From positions 4,128,929 through 4,192,928 of the forward strand of contig NC_039362.1 in the NCBI RefSeq assembly GCF_003573695.1: a stretch of 64,000 bases of DNA, read 5' to 3'. Both the position numbers and the translations under genes were made by a program. This stretch comes from Papaver somniferum. Taxonomy: Eukaryota > Streptophyta > Magnoliopsida > Ranunculales > Papaveraceae. Position 1 is the stretch's first letter; each line of letters opens with the position of its first letter. The notes below the pieces were generated by a model. The model worked only from the letters and a program-made list of their open reading frames with translations. It was not told where the DNA came from and searched no databases. This document shows, one piece after another, positions 22,501-34,680 of this stretch.

Positions 22501-24884
22501 CTTATCTTAAGACAAATAGAACTGAACATATTCTAAAACAAATAAATAAGCCCGACGAATATTTAATGTAAACAGTTAAATACCTCACATTTTGGATCCC
22601 GTTGTATATAGGCGAAACCGGAACAACCTTAAACGCGCACGGCCTAAACCAAAGGATTGGATCGGAACAGGTTGGACCGGACTGGCTGCAATTCTCCTCT
22701 TTTCCCGGAAGATTTTCTCGGATCACATCGCAAATCCACAGGCGCATTATAAAATGTAATCATTCCCAAACGCATTTTATGGTAACAATAGAGGAGCACA
22801 GAGAAGATGTCAAGTTGATTTTAAATCGCACATAACTGATGATCTCTCCAAAAGCAGGGAGGAAAAAAAACATTACAGACAAAAGTGTATATTATCGTAC
22901 ACGGTCAAACAGTACAAAAATCAGGCAGACATGTTTACAAAGATGAATAAAATGACGGCATATGACAAAAACGAATGATACTTTCCAACAATATATGCTG
23001 AATTGATGCAAGCTTTTGGCTGCATATCATGAAACTTGGAAGACAAACGTACCCTCCATAGACAAACACAATAGGTGATGGCATATGACGCAATCCAAAT
23101 AGATTACAAACCCTCCATAACTTTCACAATTAATCATAAACTAATGTGTTTTAAAAAAAGAATCACAAAGCACTTTTCATGGTTACATAGCCGACAAACA
23201 CAAAGCAGAGAGAGAGAAAATTTTAGGCGTTTAGGTGTACCTGCTGTATCCACGGCGTATTTGATTACAATTGAAATCCCAAATGTGAAAAATACTAGAA
23301 CCACCATACTATATGGATTCAATATATACAAGTCCCCACAAAATGGATCCTCAACTATCAACTCCATAATTTCACTTTTTGATATTTCTAGGCCCAGAAC
23401 TTTTATTTTCAGGGCTTGATAATAAAGTACCATTTTTGTAATGGCAGTTTACCCTTTTCAATATATACAAGAGAAAAATCATAACATCCCTTCGTTTCTC
23501 CATTTTCTTTCTCTCTCATCTCTCTCTCTCTCTCTCTCTCAGTTGCAGAGAATATAGATTTTAAGGTTTTTCTGAGATTCATTTTTCATCTTCTGCTTTT
23601 AGATCTTCGATTGCAACAACGAGAAGAAGTTTTAGGTTTCTTTCACAGTTTTTCATCTTATACCTCTATAATTTCAAAGATCAGTTGCATATGATCGAGA
23701 GAGAGATGATATGGAAGTGAAGAAGATTTGTTTGATATGAAACAAGATCAACTGCATCTGAAGATTCATCAACAGAATCAAATCGACCTGCAGATAAGTT
23801 TCATTTATTATCATCTTTTAATTCAATTGAAGTTACCTTGAAATTATGAATTTCAACTGAATTTTCTTTATGAAATTATGATCGGAGTTCAGATCTGTTG
23901 TAGTCTAATCTTTATCTTGTTGTTTAAGACGAAAATCTTAAGAACACACTGCAATTTTTTTCTAGGTTTCCTTACTGGAAATCAATCGATCTCTTTATCT
24001 TAAATCTCTATTGAAAATCGGTTTTCAGATTCGAAATCAGCGAATCATCATCTCTATTACCCATCTATTTGTTACGAGTTTCATATACTCTGACTGAATT
24101 GCTCAATTTTGTGTAGTTTACTTCTGATTCTATGTAGTTTGTTGTATTTCTTGAACGAAATTGAATTTGTTGCACTAGTACTATTTATTGGAAATTACTG
24201 GTGGTGATATGGTTATTTGTGAAACTGAAATTGTAGGTTAAATTTTGAACTAAATTATTGGAGCTATTGATGGATTTTGCAGCAAAAAGGATTACAGATG
24301 TGGTGGTGACTGAGATGTTAATTCAGGATAAGTGGATATGAATGGATATATGAAGAGATATGATACAAATTTGTTGTGCAGGGCAAAGAAATTCACAGAT
24401 ACAGGTCTTAAAGTTTATCCTTCTACCGACTTGAGTGTTGAAGTTTTGTGCAGGGCAAAGAAATTCTCAGATACATGTCTTAAAATTCATCCTTCTACCG
24501 ACTTGAGTGTTGAAGTTTCAGAAATAATCATACTAAAACAGGTAAGACCTTATGTGATACTCATACAGTGGTGAGGAAAATTATGATGAAGAGCCTGAGA
24601 AGATGATATTGATGCAGAACATACAGTGGTTTCAACAGATGAAATTCTTGATTTAGCAGGTTATTTGCTAGGAACACTAATCAACTACTAGATCTCATAT
24701 TATCTGCTTAATTTCTTGCAAATTAAAGTTTTTGGTTGTTGTCCGCATATCTCTCAATACTAACTTATCATTTGATATGTTTGTTTAAACTCCCTGCCAT
24801 AGTATTTCATAGGTTTCTTGCATAACTTTAGTAATATGATAGTTCCATACTGGTCAATTTGGCTACGCTATTATTTCACATGCT

Positions 24885-27300
24885 AAATGTACATGTAGCT
24901 TCTAGTTACACATGTTATTTGGGTGTGTAACTAATGATTGCACATATATTTTGTATATGTAACTGTTAGTTACACATGCCAATTGGATGTGTAACTGCTA
25001 GTTACACATGTATAAACTAGATTCGTGTTACTTAAATAAACTGACAATGTTGTGCGCTTTCAATTGTGCAGCTATATTGGTTGATTTAACATTAAAAATC
25101 AATCAATATTGAAGCAATTTTTTGGGAGTTTGGCAACGATGGCTTCTGTTACGATTCATACCCCCCACGCTCTTCAGGCTAATCTGAATGGAAATTTTTA
25201 GCAATACAAGGATCCTTCCTTGACTCATATGAAGAACATCACTATATGGTCATCTCTGTCCAAAGGTATGTATGTCTTATTATAAAGTGTATGTTATGAT
25301 TGAATTATTGGTTATAAACCTTTCATGAATCACCATTCTACTGAAAAACATTTATCAGTAGGACTAACAGATAAATGCACGAAATTGGGAATGTTTTTGT
25401 GTACAATTATGATGTTGAAATAGATGTTGGTGGTGTTTGTTTTTGCAGTTAATTTCTTTCAGTGAGGTGAATGTTTTTGTGAATGTTTTCTTTACAGGCA
25501 GAACAACATTTTCTAAAGCATAATGATGCTGGTTCGTGGATACAAGATTCGGCTTTGATGTTATCCATGAGTAAAGAGGTCCCTTGGTACGTGGTTAGTA
25601 AATATCTTTCTGCTCCCTTATTTTCTTCTAATTACACATGTTAAAATGAACAAACCTCACAACAAAAAATCACACATGCTAGGTATACAAGATTTATGGA
25701 TGTGTAACTGCTAAGTACACATGCCATATGCATCTTAATCTTTTTTATTATGTACATTTTCCATATTAACTCTGATGATTTAACACGTCTTGGTTGGACT
25801 GTCTTATGACAGATTGTTGATTCAATCATAGCTCTATTTCGAGTTGATTTCACATGTTAGAGGGGAACCTACTGAGCGCCAGGTAACTTCATCTTTTCTT
25901 TGTTATTTTGCTATAAATACATCAGTTTTGTGGCATGCTTACTTGAGTTAATTATTTGCTTCGATGGCCCTAACAAAACTTGCGCAGATGTAAGTGAAAG
26001 TTACACTAGTAAAATTCATGTGTAACTTCTAATTTTGATTCTAATCAGTTATCTTGATTTAGGTTTTCCTCCCTTGTATGAATGTCTAAATGATCAACCA
26101 TTATGTTTCAGATTTAGATGCCTTCAATTTCATTAACTTGTTATGCCTTTAATTTCATTAGATGTGTAATTTGTAATTACACAAGCTAAATAAATGTGTA
26201 ATTTATAGTTACATATGCTAATCAGATGTGTAACTTCTAGTTACACAAGCTAAATATATGTGTAATTTCTAGTTACACATGCTAATTGGATGTGTAACTT
26301 TTACTTACACATACTGATTGAATATGTAACTTCTGGTTTTAGTGATTGAATTACGGTTACACTAGTCGGATGCATGTGTAACTTACTGTTACACAAGTTA
26401 TACACTAGTGATTGAATTACTGTTACACTAGTCGGATGCTGAGATTTGTACTCAGTTTGTGTTGGTTGCAGTTGCAGGACATGGGTTCTGATGGAATTGA
26501 TATGTGGTCAGTTATGACCTGAGTCTGAGAACTCAATATTGCAGGCTAGATGCATGTTAGGATAAACAGGTGCAGAGTTGCCAATGTGTGTTGTTGTTGC
26601 AGTGGATTTGACTAGAAGTGATGCTGGTAGAAAATGATGATATGAGCCATGGTGGTAGCTGTAGATGGTAGGATAAATGTTGTTGAAGGTGTGCACAGTG
26701 TTGTTGGACATGATGTGCAGTTACAGGTGCTCATAGTGGTCCTGGTGAAGTGCAGATGCAGTTGGAGTTGCAGGTGATGGTGCTTAGACAGTGATGGCTG
26801 GTGCTATACTGAAGAATGGTTGCAGCTGATGGAGTGCCTACCACAACCACCACACCTGATATGACATGCGTAACTGTTGATTACACATTTCATATGCATG
26901 TGTAACTCCAAATTACGCATGCATTTTTATGTGTACTAGTGGATTATTTCTTGGATTTCGCTTTTCATATCTCGTGTTTTAATTCGTTTATTGTGTTCAA
27001 ACAACCAATTACTATGATTGTAGTAATTGATGAACGGACAAATTATTGTAAATGAAAATTAAAGTAATACATGTATTTTATGATGAATAACTTGTAGATA
27101 ACCTTACATATAGCATGTGTAATAAAAAGTTACACATGCATATGGATATGTATATTGTAGATACACATGCCATACACATGTGTAACTACAGAGTACACAT
27201 CTATGTACAAGTGTAACTTTGCATTACACATTTTATATGAATATGTAACTTCTGGATACACATGTCATATGCATGTGTAAGTTCTGTGTACACATCCATG
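24885..27300. repeat. Clustered palindrome arrays GTGTAACT-n-AGTTACAC (element B)
   Basis: Clusters lie at 24885-25015, 25640-25720, 26160-26410, 26870-26930 and 27110-27300. Units such as gtgtaacttctagttacaca recur every 30-36 bp, separated by ATG-containing spacers (tgctaattagatg). Members diverge but usually keep the inverted pairing. Confidence 0.85.
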
Positions 27301-27520
27301 TATTGTTGGTGGTCGTCAATGGTGGCGGTTGATGGTTGGTGGCGGCGGCGGTGGTGGTCGGAGGTGGCTGGCGGTGGTGGTCAGAGGTGGTTTGACTAGC
27401 GGCGGTGGTCGGAGGTGGTTTGATGGTGGTGGTTGGAGGTGGCTGGCGGTGGTGGTCGGAGATGGTTGGTGGCGGTCGGAGGTGGTTGGCGGCGGCTGTG
27501 GTGGTTGGAGGTGGTTAGAA
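27300..27520. repeat. GGTGG-rich low-complexity stretch
   Basis: Imperfect repeats of ggtggttggaggtggctggcgg type, about 220 bp. The open frame across it (Gly/Trp-rich) is a by-product of the repeat, not a gene. Confidence 0.8.
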
Positions 27521-27875
27521 CATCATCACATATTATTTTAATAATTTTGGGCCTAATTTTATATTTTATTTAATTATGCGCTTGACAAGATGCATAAGGG
27601 TATCAAGGTCTTTTAATATCTTGGGGCCTAGATTTAAACTTCTTTTAATTGAGGGCCTGATATTATGGGTTATCCATGGGTTGAGCCTTAGCCTAATTTT
27701 CCCATCCCAAATATGAAGATTCTACGGCCGGATATGGGTCCGGGTTTTGGGCAGCATATGGGTCCGGGTTTGGGCGGATTTCCATCTTCCCCTCTTTTCC
27801 CACGGACGAACTGGTTTTCTTCCGGATTCCCAGAAGACACACAGATTCGCCCAAATTCTCTTCGTCCTCTACAGC

Positions 27876-28588
27876 TAGGGTTGCACAAGACCCGTCCACG
27901 ATACCCAAACCCACCCGTACCCGTTAAATCCGCGGGTTTTTAATCCATATCCGCCCGTTGTGGGTGCGGGGTTGGTTATGAAAAAAAAAAACGCTGTCTG
28001 TGGGTGCGAGGTTGGTTTAAGCTAATACCCGCCCATACCCACCCAAAAAACCGCAGATTATATACCATTAGATAAAACTAATCCTAGTCGTCCATTCTGA
28101 AACCCTAATACTAGTAGATAGGATAACTGATAACCCTCATTCACTTTCTACACTCTTCTCTCTGTTCGGCCTCTCCTCTTCTTCCTCCTCAGTTCTCCTT
28201 CTTCACCTACGAACGACAATTATCAGAAATCTTCACCAGAAATCGACAACAACAACTTCGAATCTTCACCAGAAATCGACAACAATCGAAAAATCAACAG
28301 ATTCAACACTTAATCTTCATCTGTGAACTTCCTAGATATGAATATTTTGGGGGTTTTGGTTTTTTTTTCTCACTTAATCAAGGAGAATAGAAGTTACTCT
28401 AAATACTTGAATATAAAGCGGGTTTAAACCCGTTTAAACCCATACCCGCCCAACCCGTAGCGGGCGGGTAACAAAACCCGCCCGCTGTTTGTGGGTGCGG
28501 GGTTGGTTATGAAAAAAAAAACCGCAGTCTGTGGGTGCGAGGTTGGTTTTAGCTTATACCCGCCCATACCCGCCCATGTGCAGCCCTA
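27876..28588. mobile_element. Non-autonomous hAT element, 713 bp
   Basis: The exact 8-bp duplication tctacagc (27868-27875, 28589-28596) and the ends TAGGGTTGCACA and (reverse complement) TAGGGCTGCACA identify a hAT. The subterminal region is rich in ACCCGCCC/GGGTGCGGGGTTGGTT repeats, present in the same orientation near both ends. It inserted in the internal part of the copia element, to the right of element B. No coding capacity. Confidence 0.93.
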
Positions 28589-28954
28589 TCTACAGCGGCG
28601 GATCTTCACACCCAATATACAAATAAAATATTATAAAATGTAATCACCCAATTGAAATTAATCGTACATATAGATACATATGGGGAAATCATTTCATAAA
28701 CACTGCTGTCAAAATCAGATCAAATTTTCGCTATAGATTATATATTTATTTTTTTATATCAAATCAATTTCTACCACATATTTAATTTAATAGATAATAT
28801 GTACATACAGGATCACAATTGTATTGATATGCCAAAATCAAAAATAGGGGAAGAAAATAAAAATAGATTCAACTTATCTGATTTGATTCCATCTATTGCA
28901 ACATTAAATGTTAATCCAATCTAGCTCTGCGGTATAGCTTCGTGCATGATAACG

Positions 28955-29112
28955 TGTTTTAGGAGAAATAGAAGTGAATGAACAATATGTAGAGGCAAGA
29001 AGAAGAATATCTTATTAGGCGATTAGAGTAGTAGTATTACATAGTTTCCTTTATATACAATCCTAAGAATCTAGTTGGACCGCACATCCAATCGGCCGTA
29101 GGCCCTGTAACA
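28955..29112 (-). repeat. 5' LTR of copia element
   Basis: Second copy of the 158-bp LTR. The left flank (minus-strand downstream) carries a primer-site-like sequence. The right flank gaacg is a weak match to the left flank gaaaa. Confidence 0.88.
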
Positions 29113-29194
29113 GAACGCAATTATTTTTTGTTTTTAGTATGCAGATGCACAGAGTGGGAAAGTATTAGCGAGCAGCAGAGCAGTAGTCTGCTCA

Positions 29195-29770
29195 CTACAC
29201 ATGCATATTGTATGTGTAACTTCTGCATACACATCTATATGGATGCGAAACTGATGATTACGCATGACGGATGCATGTGTAACTCCCAGTTACACATGCT
29301 AAGATAGGTTATCATGTGTATCCTCTGTGATATTTTGTTCTATAATTTTTCCTTACTATTGTTTTCTAATATTTATTTATTTTTGCTTTTGTTCCTCCAA
29401 CCTAATCCATGGATGTTTATTTCGTTGCAGATATGCAAGCATTTTGGAGGGAGGAAGACAAGAAGGAAAGGCAAAGATTTAAACTTCATAAAAGCACAAA
29501 TCAGACGTCAGACGCATGTGTAAATCTCAATTACACTAGATAGATGCATATGTAACTCTCAACTACACTAGACAGATGCGTGTGTAACTTCTAGTTACAC
29601 ATGCTAAGAAATTATTGTAAATGAATATTAAAGTAATACATGTATTTTTTGTACGCGTTCTTTTTGATGTCTATTTTTTTGATGTGTAACTTTGCATTAC
29701 ACATGGCATAAGGATGTGTAACTTCTGGATACACATGTCATATGCATGTGTAACTTCTGTTTACACATTC
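29195..29770. repeat. Palindrome arrays GTGTAACT-n-AGTTACAC (element A, right part)
   Basis: Units at 29195-29310, 29515-29605 and 29680-29770. The block at 29210-29320 is nearly the same as 16545-16660 on the other side of the copia element (gatgattacgcatgac, ctaagataggttatcatgtg), so part of A was duplicated before or during the insertion. Confidence 0.82.
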
Positions 29771-30009
29771 ACACTGTATTTTAATAATTTTGGGCCTATA
29801 TTTAATAATTTTGGGCTTAAATTTAATTTGGAACCCTGATTTTGGGCATACTGAAATCTTACTAGGCATACTGCATAAGACAAAAAATGTTGTGAAATAG
29901 CAAAATCAGATTATCCCTTAACCCAAAATTTTTTAATGGCAAATCTGCCCTTTACGTATTAGTGTTAGTAATATTGATTAGTGATTAAATATTTTGTTTA
30001 ATGATTAAG

Positions 30010-31854
30010 TGGTGTGGAATGAAAAACACAAAAACACTTGCAAGTATACAAGGCCAAGCTTTATAGTATAGGGATGAGTAGGGGTTAGTCCACAGGGAGT
30101 GGGAGCATACAAGAAGTTTTCCTAAGCTAGCAAATGATGTAAAACAAGATGCAAGATCACAATGTTATAGTGGCAGTGAAACAAAGAGGGCAAATGGCAT
30201 GAACCAAGGCTGTGAGCCAAGGGCAGGGGTGAGTTTGTGCACTGACTTCAGTGCACACAGCTTCAAAATGCAAGAAAAACAGGCAAAACAGGCAAGGAAA
30301 TAAACTGAACTGAATTTAAGTGACTGTAAAAGGGATTGTGGCTAAGCTAAGGGCTTAGAATCCACCTTTGTGTCCTAGCCAAGCAGTGTGATCCTAGGTT
30401 GAGTTTAAAATCCTATGCATACATCTAGAATGGGAGGAAAACTAATTTGCTCCCTAGTTTGCCCCTAGCATTGACTGTCTTTTGACAGAACAATCAATCA
30501 CAGGCACTATGAGCATTAATCTCTTCACATTGCTCAATCAAAACATACATCCGGATAACTATCCTAGCAATTCACCATTTGACAATGCACTAGGCTTCAT
30601 CTGAGCCTCAGCCTAATGCAGTTTAGCTCATGCTAAACATGTAACTACAAACATCATTGAGTATGATAATTCAAGCAACATTCAACATTCAAGATAATTG
30701 AAAACAACATGCACACATTCACTGTTAATTGCATAAGAAGAACTGAAATTGGAATTGCAATGAAAACAGAACAAAATGTTTTTCTGGCTAGTCCAGAGAT
30801 ACCTATTGATGCCCCCCCTCACACAAAACATTACAAATTTACTCCCCATATCAGAATTAGGGTTCCAACCCCTTTTCCCCAAAAAAGAAAATTAGGTAAA
30901 ATTGATTTACCTAATGTGTTGAGATACTCACTCCATCTCGTCGACCCACTCTCCAATTACTTCTCCTCGTTCATCTCATGCTCCAATTGTTGCTTTAACA
31001 TCACTTATATCCCCAATTTCTCACCTAGGGTTTCAGTGAGAAGAAAGATGAGAAATTGGAGAAATTAGTGGTGATAAAGAGATAGGATGTGATGGTAATG
31101 ATGGGTTTAGGTTTAGGGTTGGTTTGGTGGCGTAGGGAGTGGTGGTGGCGAGGTCAGAGCAGGTGGAGAAGGTGGTGGTTCTGCACAGGGTATGGAGGAG
31201 GATGTCGATGTAAGAGGGGTGTTTGGTATGGTATAGGTATCGGGTGCTCGGGTGTTGGGAGGTTGTAGCAAATTGGATGAACAGGAGGGAGCCTGGTGAT
31301 GTAGGATGATGGATCGATCTAACGGCTAAAAGTGAAGAGGCTGGCAGCGACCGTTGGATGCAGATATACAACGAAACTAACGGTGCCAGATGGAGTTAGG
31401 TGCTGTAGTGTTAGACAGAGCTTCCGATTTCGATGAACGACGATGAAGCGACCATTGGATGATGAGATGGATCCAATCCGACGGCTGAAGATGGAGGCGG
31501 GTTTGGATAGAAAATGGGTTTGGGTGAGGGTTTTGGGCCTTGGGTATGCCAAGCCCATATCTTCTTTAAGAACAATTCTTCCTTCTTGAGCCCATTCCTA
31601 GCTTTTTGGACGTGCGCTCCATTCTTTGCGGCTTCCTTGCGTAATTTCTCCGGCTTTTCACTACTTTTCTGCTCTTTCCGCTCCGCAATTCATCCAACTT
31701 TATTTATTACCTAAAAAAAAATTAAGTAAGAAAAATATTTATTCTTGAAAACAATGAAAATACAGAATATGGGATAAAATGTAGAATTAATGCACAAAAG
31801 ATGAGTTAAATGCCAACAAAAAGGGATAAATATATCAATATTTGGCACTCATCA
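30010..31854 (-). repeat. 3' LTR of gypsy element
   Basis: 1845 bp, starting TGGTGTGGAATG and ending GCACTCATCA. It differs from the right LTR by small indels, for example near 31290 (aggagggagcctggtgatg) and 41025 (gcgaggatgagccgtggg). Any reading frames inside are incidental. Confidence 0.95.
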
Positions 31855-31870
31855 AATACCCCCAAACCTG
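31855..31870 (-). other. Polypurine tract of gypsy element
   Basis: On the minus strand AGGTTTGGGGGTATTT directly precedes the 3' LTR, the expected plus-strand primer position. Confidence 0.75.
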
Positions 31871-33348
31871 AATTTTACTTGTCCTCAAGTAAAACAAAAC
31901 TAAGGAAATCCTACCTATACCACTGTCGCTGGTCTCTCGAATGCATTTAGCGTATGCACTAAGCCTTTTAAACCACTATGTGTCCCTAGTGGACGAGTTG
32001 AAGTCTCGTGAAGGTTTGCTTAGAACGTACCTACAAAGTTCTAGGTCAAAATATAAGCTCAGATTCCATCAAATGTGACATGTGCAAAACAGTTAAGCTC
32101 ACAGCAAAATGGAGATGTCAATCTAGCTATCAAGGCACAATCCTAGCATGATAACAAAAAAAGACATGTGATAAGAGTGTAAAGTGTATCTACACATGTG
32201 TAAAGAAAGATCTGAAGTTATGACTACTAATCACCAAGAGATAGTTTCTCAGGCTAAGAACCAAGGTCGAAATCTAGCTAGCTGTCCGGACTTTACGAGA
32301 ATTGTGAATGAGTTGGAGGTATTTCACAATTACTCGCGTTGTACATCAATGGCATACACCCTCCTTGCTTATTACAATGAAACAACAAAATGACTTTACA
32401 TGACTCTTATTTACATTGACTACTCTCTTTTTTTTTGGAACGAGATGATGGAATTGATTTTGTTTTTTTTTTTTTTTGAAGAACTTGAATTTTTTTAAAC
32501 TCTTTTGATACATACAAAAGAAACAAAAATTACATGACACTTTGCAAGAGGTAGCCCTTTTTGATGCACCCAGTTAAATTCGATGGTTGTCTTTCTTAAT
32601 GTAACCTCCACCTTCTATCCCAACCAACCAAAGAACAAGCTAGTCAAGTTTCGTTCAGTATTCTAAAGTGATTGGCAATCGTAACTTCCTATCAAACACC
32701 TTGAAGATCGAGGCCATACATGTATTGGTAGATCGTGCGCGTGCAAATTTCTTATCACTATGTGAATTGTGCTAGAATCAGGGTGCCTAAATATCTAGAC
32801 TAAGACTCCTAATAATTACATATTTGCACAAGAGTCAACATTTCAAGGTAAATGAGCTCCATTTTTATGATTTTTTTTTTTAATTTTTTTTTGATTTTTT
32901 TCAATTTTTTTTCAAAAAGAGGAGTTTGTTTTCAATTATGGCATATTATCGTGGTATCTACTCTATACCCCCAAACCTAAACTAAACATTGTCCTCAATG
33001 TTTCAAAATATGGAAAGAATTATAAAACAATATATGAAGAGGAACATGCTGAGTAGAGTAAAAGGAGAGAGAATACCCGATTGTACGGCGAAAGCTCGAT
33101 TAAAACTCCGTTATTCAAGGCAAAAATCCATCATATTAGGAGTCACAATGGATGAGCACAAAATATATACAAAAGGAAATTTAACTAACACATTATCTAC
33201 AAGAAAATTTGGTTTTTAATGGGATTGGACTTTTTGGGAAAAATTTGGTTTTTGGGAGACATTTGGTTTTGATGGGAAAAGAAAAATTTTGGTTTTTAGG
33301 GAAAGATTTGGAAAACTTTTTGGTTATTTAGGGAAAGAGTGGACCAGT
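31871..33348. other. Non-coding 3' region of gypsy element
   Basis: Between the integrase end and the polypurine tract. It holds poly(T)-rich tracts near 32430-32480 and 32865-32920. No convincing env-like or other coding frame was seen. Confidence 0.6.
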
Positions 33349-34452
33349 TTAGTCCACATAGACTGGGTCCTCCAGGTTGGTTGTTTCAATGTCGGGTGGA
33401 AATGGCTCAAGGAATGGCTTTAATCTCTGCCCGTTGACTTTGAAAACGTTCTTGTTGGAGACATCCTCCAGCTCTACAGCTCCATGAGGAAAAACTGTGC
33501 GTACTAGGTACGGACCCTTCCATCTGGAACGCAGTTTTCCTGGAAAAAGATGTAATCGGGAGTCATACAGCAAGACTTTCTGACCAGGAGTGAAGGATTT
33601 GCGCAGAATACGCTTATCATGAAACATCTTCATCTTCTGCTTATATAACTTGGCACTATCATAAGCCTCATTTCTCAATTCTTCCAACTCGTTGAGTTGA
33701 AGTTTCCTTTGAATTCCAGCTTCGTCCAGAGAAAGTTCAGTTGCTTGTTTGCCCAGTAGGCACGATGTTCTAATTCCACAGGTAGATGGCACGGCTTTCC
33801 ATACACTAGACGATAGGGGGACATGCCAATTGGTGTCTTATAAGCTGTTCTATAGGCCCACAAAGCATCATTCAATCTAATGACCAATCTTTCCTAGACG
33901 GGTTAACCGTCTTCTCAGAATGTGCTTAATTTCCCTATTAGAAACTTCACTTGTCCACGTCTGAGGGTGGTGAGTAGGAGTAGCAACCTTGTGAGTTATG
34001 CCATACTTGCGTACTAAAGACTCAAAGTACTTGTTACGAAAATGTGAACCGCCGTCACTGATGATAGCTCTAGGGGTACCAAAACGTGAAAATATGTTTT
34101 CCTTTAGAAATGAAAGTACCACCTTGTGGTCATTTGTTCTGGTTGCTATGGCTTCTACCCACTTAGAAACGTAATCAACTGCGACTAGGATGTACAACTG
34201 TCAGAATGGGAATGGACCCATGAAGTCGATCCCCCAAACATCAAAAATCTCCACAATCAAAATGGGGTTCAATGGCATCATGTTTCTCCTCGAAATGCTT
34301 CCTAGCTTTTGACAGCGTTCACAAGCAACACAATAATCATGGCAATCCTTGAACAATGATGGCCAATAGAATCCACACTGCAAGATCTTTGCAGCGGTTT
34401 TCTTGGCACTGAAATGGCCTCCACATGCTTGGTCATGACAGAAAGATATCAC
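33349..34452 (-). pseudogene. Integrase of gypsy element (broken)
   Basis: The HHCC zinc domain lies at 34440-34300 (HDQACGGHFSAKKT, then CVACERCQKLGS). The catalytic core has [11 protein letters not shown] (first Asp), IISDGGSHF (second Asp) and [15 protein letters not shown] (Glu), so the DDE triad is visible. The C-terminal part, with FTPGQKVLLYDSRL and RSRWKGPYLVRTVF, reads to a stop at 33349. Integrase joins element cDNA to chromosomal DNA. Breaks: an in-frame stop at about 34198-34200 between the PFPF and YILVAVDY segments, and frame changes near 33880 and 33790. Confidence 0.9.
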
Positions 34453-34680
34453 ATCTTTCTGTTCAGTGTTGGGGACACATCTCCTAATGATTTGGTCGGG
34501 CAGTACTTAAACAAATATGGGTCATCCCAAAGGAAATGTTTAACTTCAGCCAGAATTTAGAGCGGTCTTGTCTCGACCAACGTGAGGGCATCCTACCTGT
34601 AGCGAGGTAGTTAACAATATCAGCAAACCAAGGAAGGTCTGAGATAGACATCAGCTGTTCATCTGGGAATGATTCTCTAA

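Larger units (their letters stand above)
23285..27703 (+). mobile_element. Mutator-like non-autonomous element B (4.4 kb) with 9-bp target duplication
   Basis: The exact 9-bp duplication atcccaaat (23276-23284 and 27704-27712) is the length typical of Mutator-like elements. The ends GTGAAAAATACTAG and (reverse complement) GGGAAAATTAGGC are only weakly inverted. The 5' 150 bp and 3' 90 bp closely match element A. Inside are a CT repeat (23515-23540), AG/GTTT leader sequence, a partial tandem duplication near 24370-24510 (GCAGGGCAAAGAAATTC, CCTTCTACCGACTTGAGTGT), many palindromic GTGTAACT arrays, and a GGTGG-rich stretch (27300-27520). No transposase frame was found. Confidence 0.82.
17252..29112 (-). 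mobile_element. Ty1/copia LTR retrotransposon, short LTRs, degenerate, with nested insertions
   Basis: Two 158-bp direct repeats starting TGTTTTAGGAG and ending CCTGTAACA bound the element. Pol remnants read on the minus strand: RNase H near 18720, RT near 19050, integrase near 20710. The 5' LTR is therefore the right one. Flanking 5-mers gaaaa and gaacg agree at 3 of 5. Next to the right LTR the sequence agctctgcggtatagc resembles the complement of an initiator-Met primer site, disturbed by an insertion. Element B and a 713-bp hAT are nested in its 5' internal region; without them it is about 6.7 kb. Confidence 0.82.

Noticed and set aside
27329..27541. Gly/Trp-rich frame that looks like a glycine-rich protein
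   Set aside because: It is a direct reading of a ggtggt-type simple repeat inside element B, with no start context or splice partners.
31319..31558. Frames repeated in the two gypsy LTRs
   Set aside because: Same reason: duplicated by LTR identity and broken by indels between copies.
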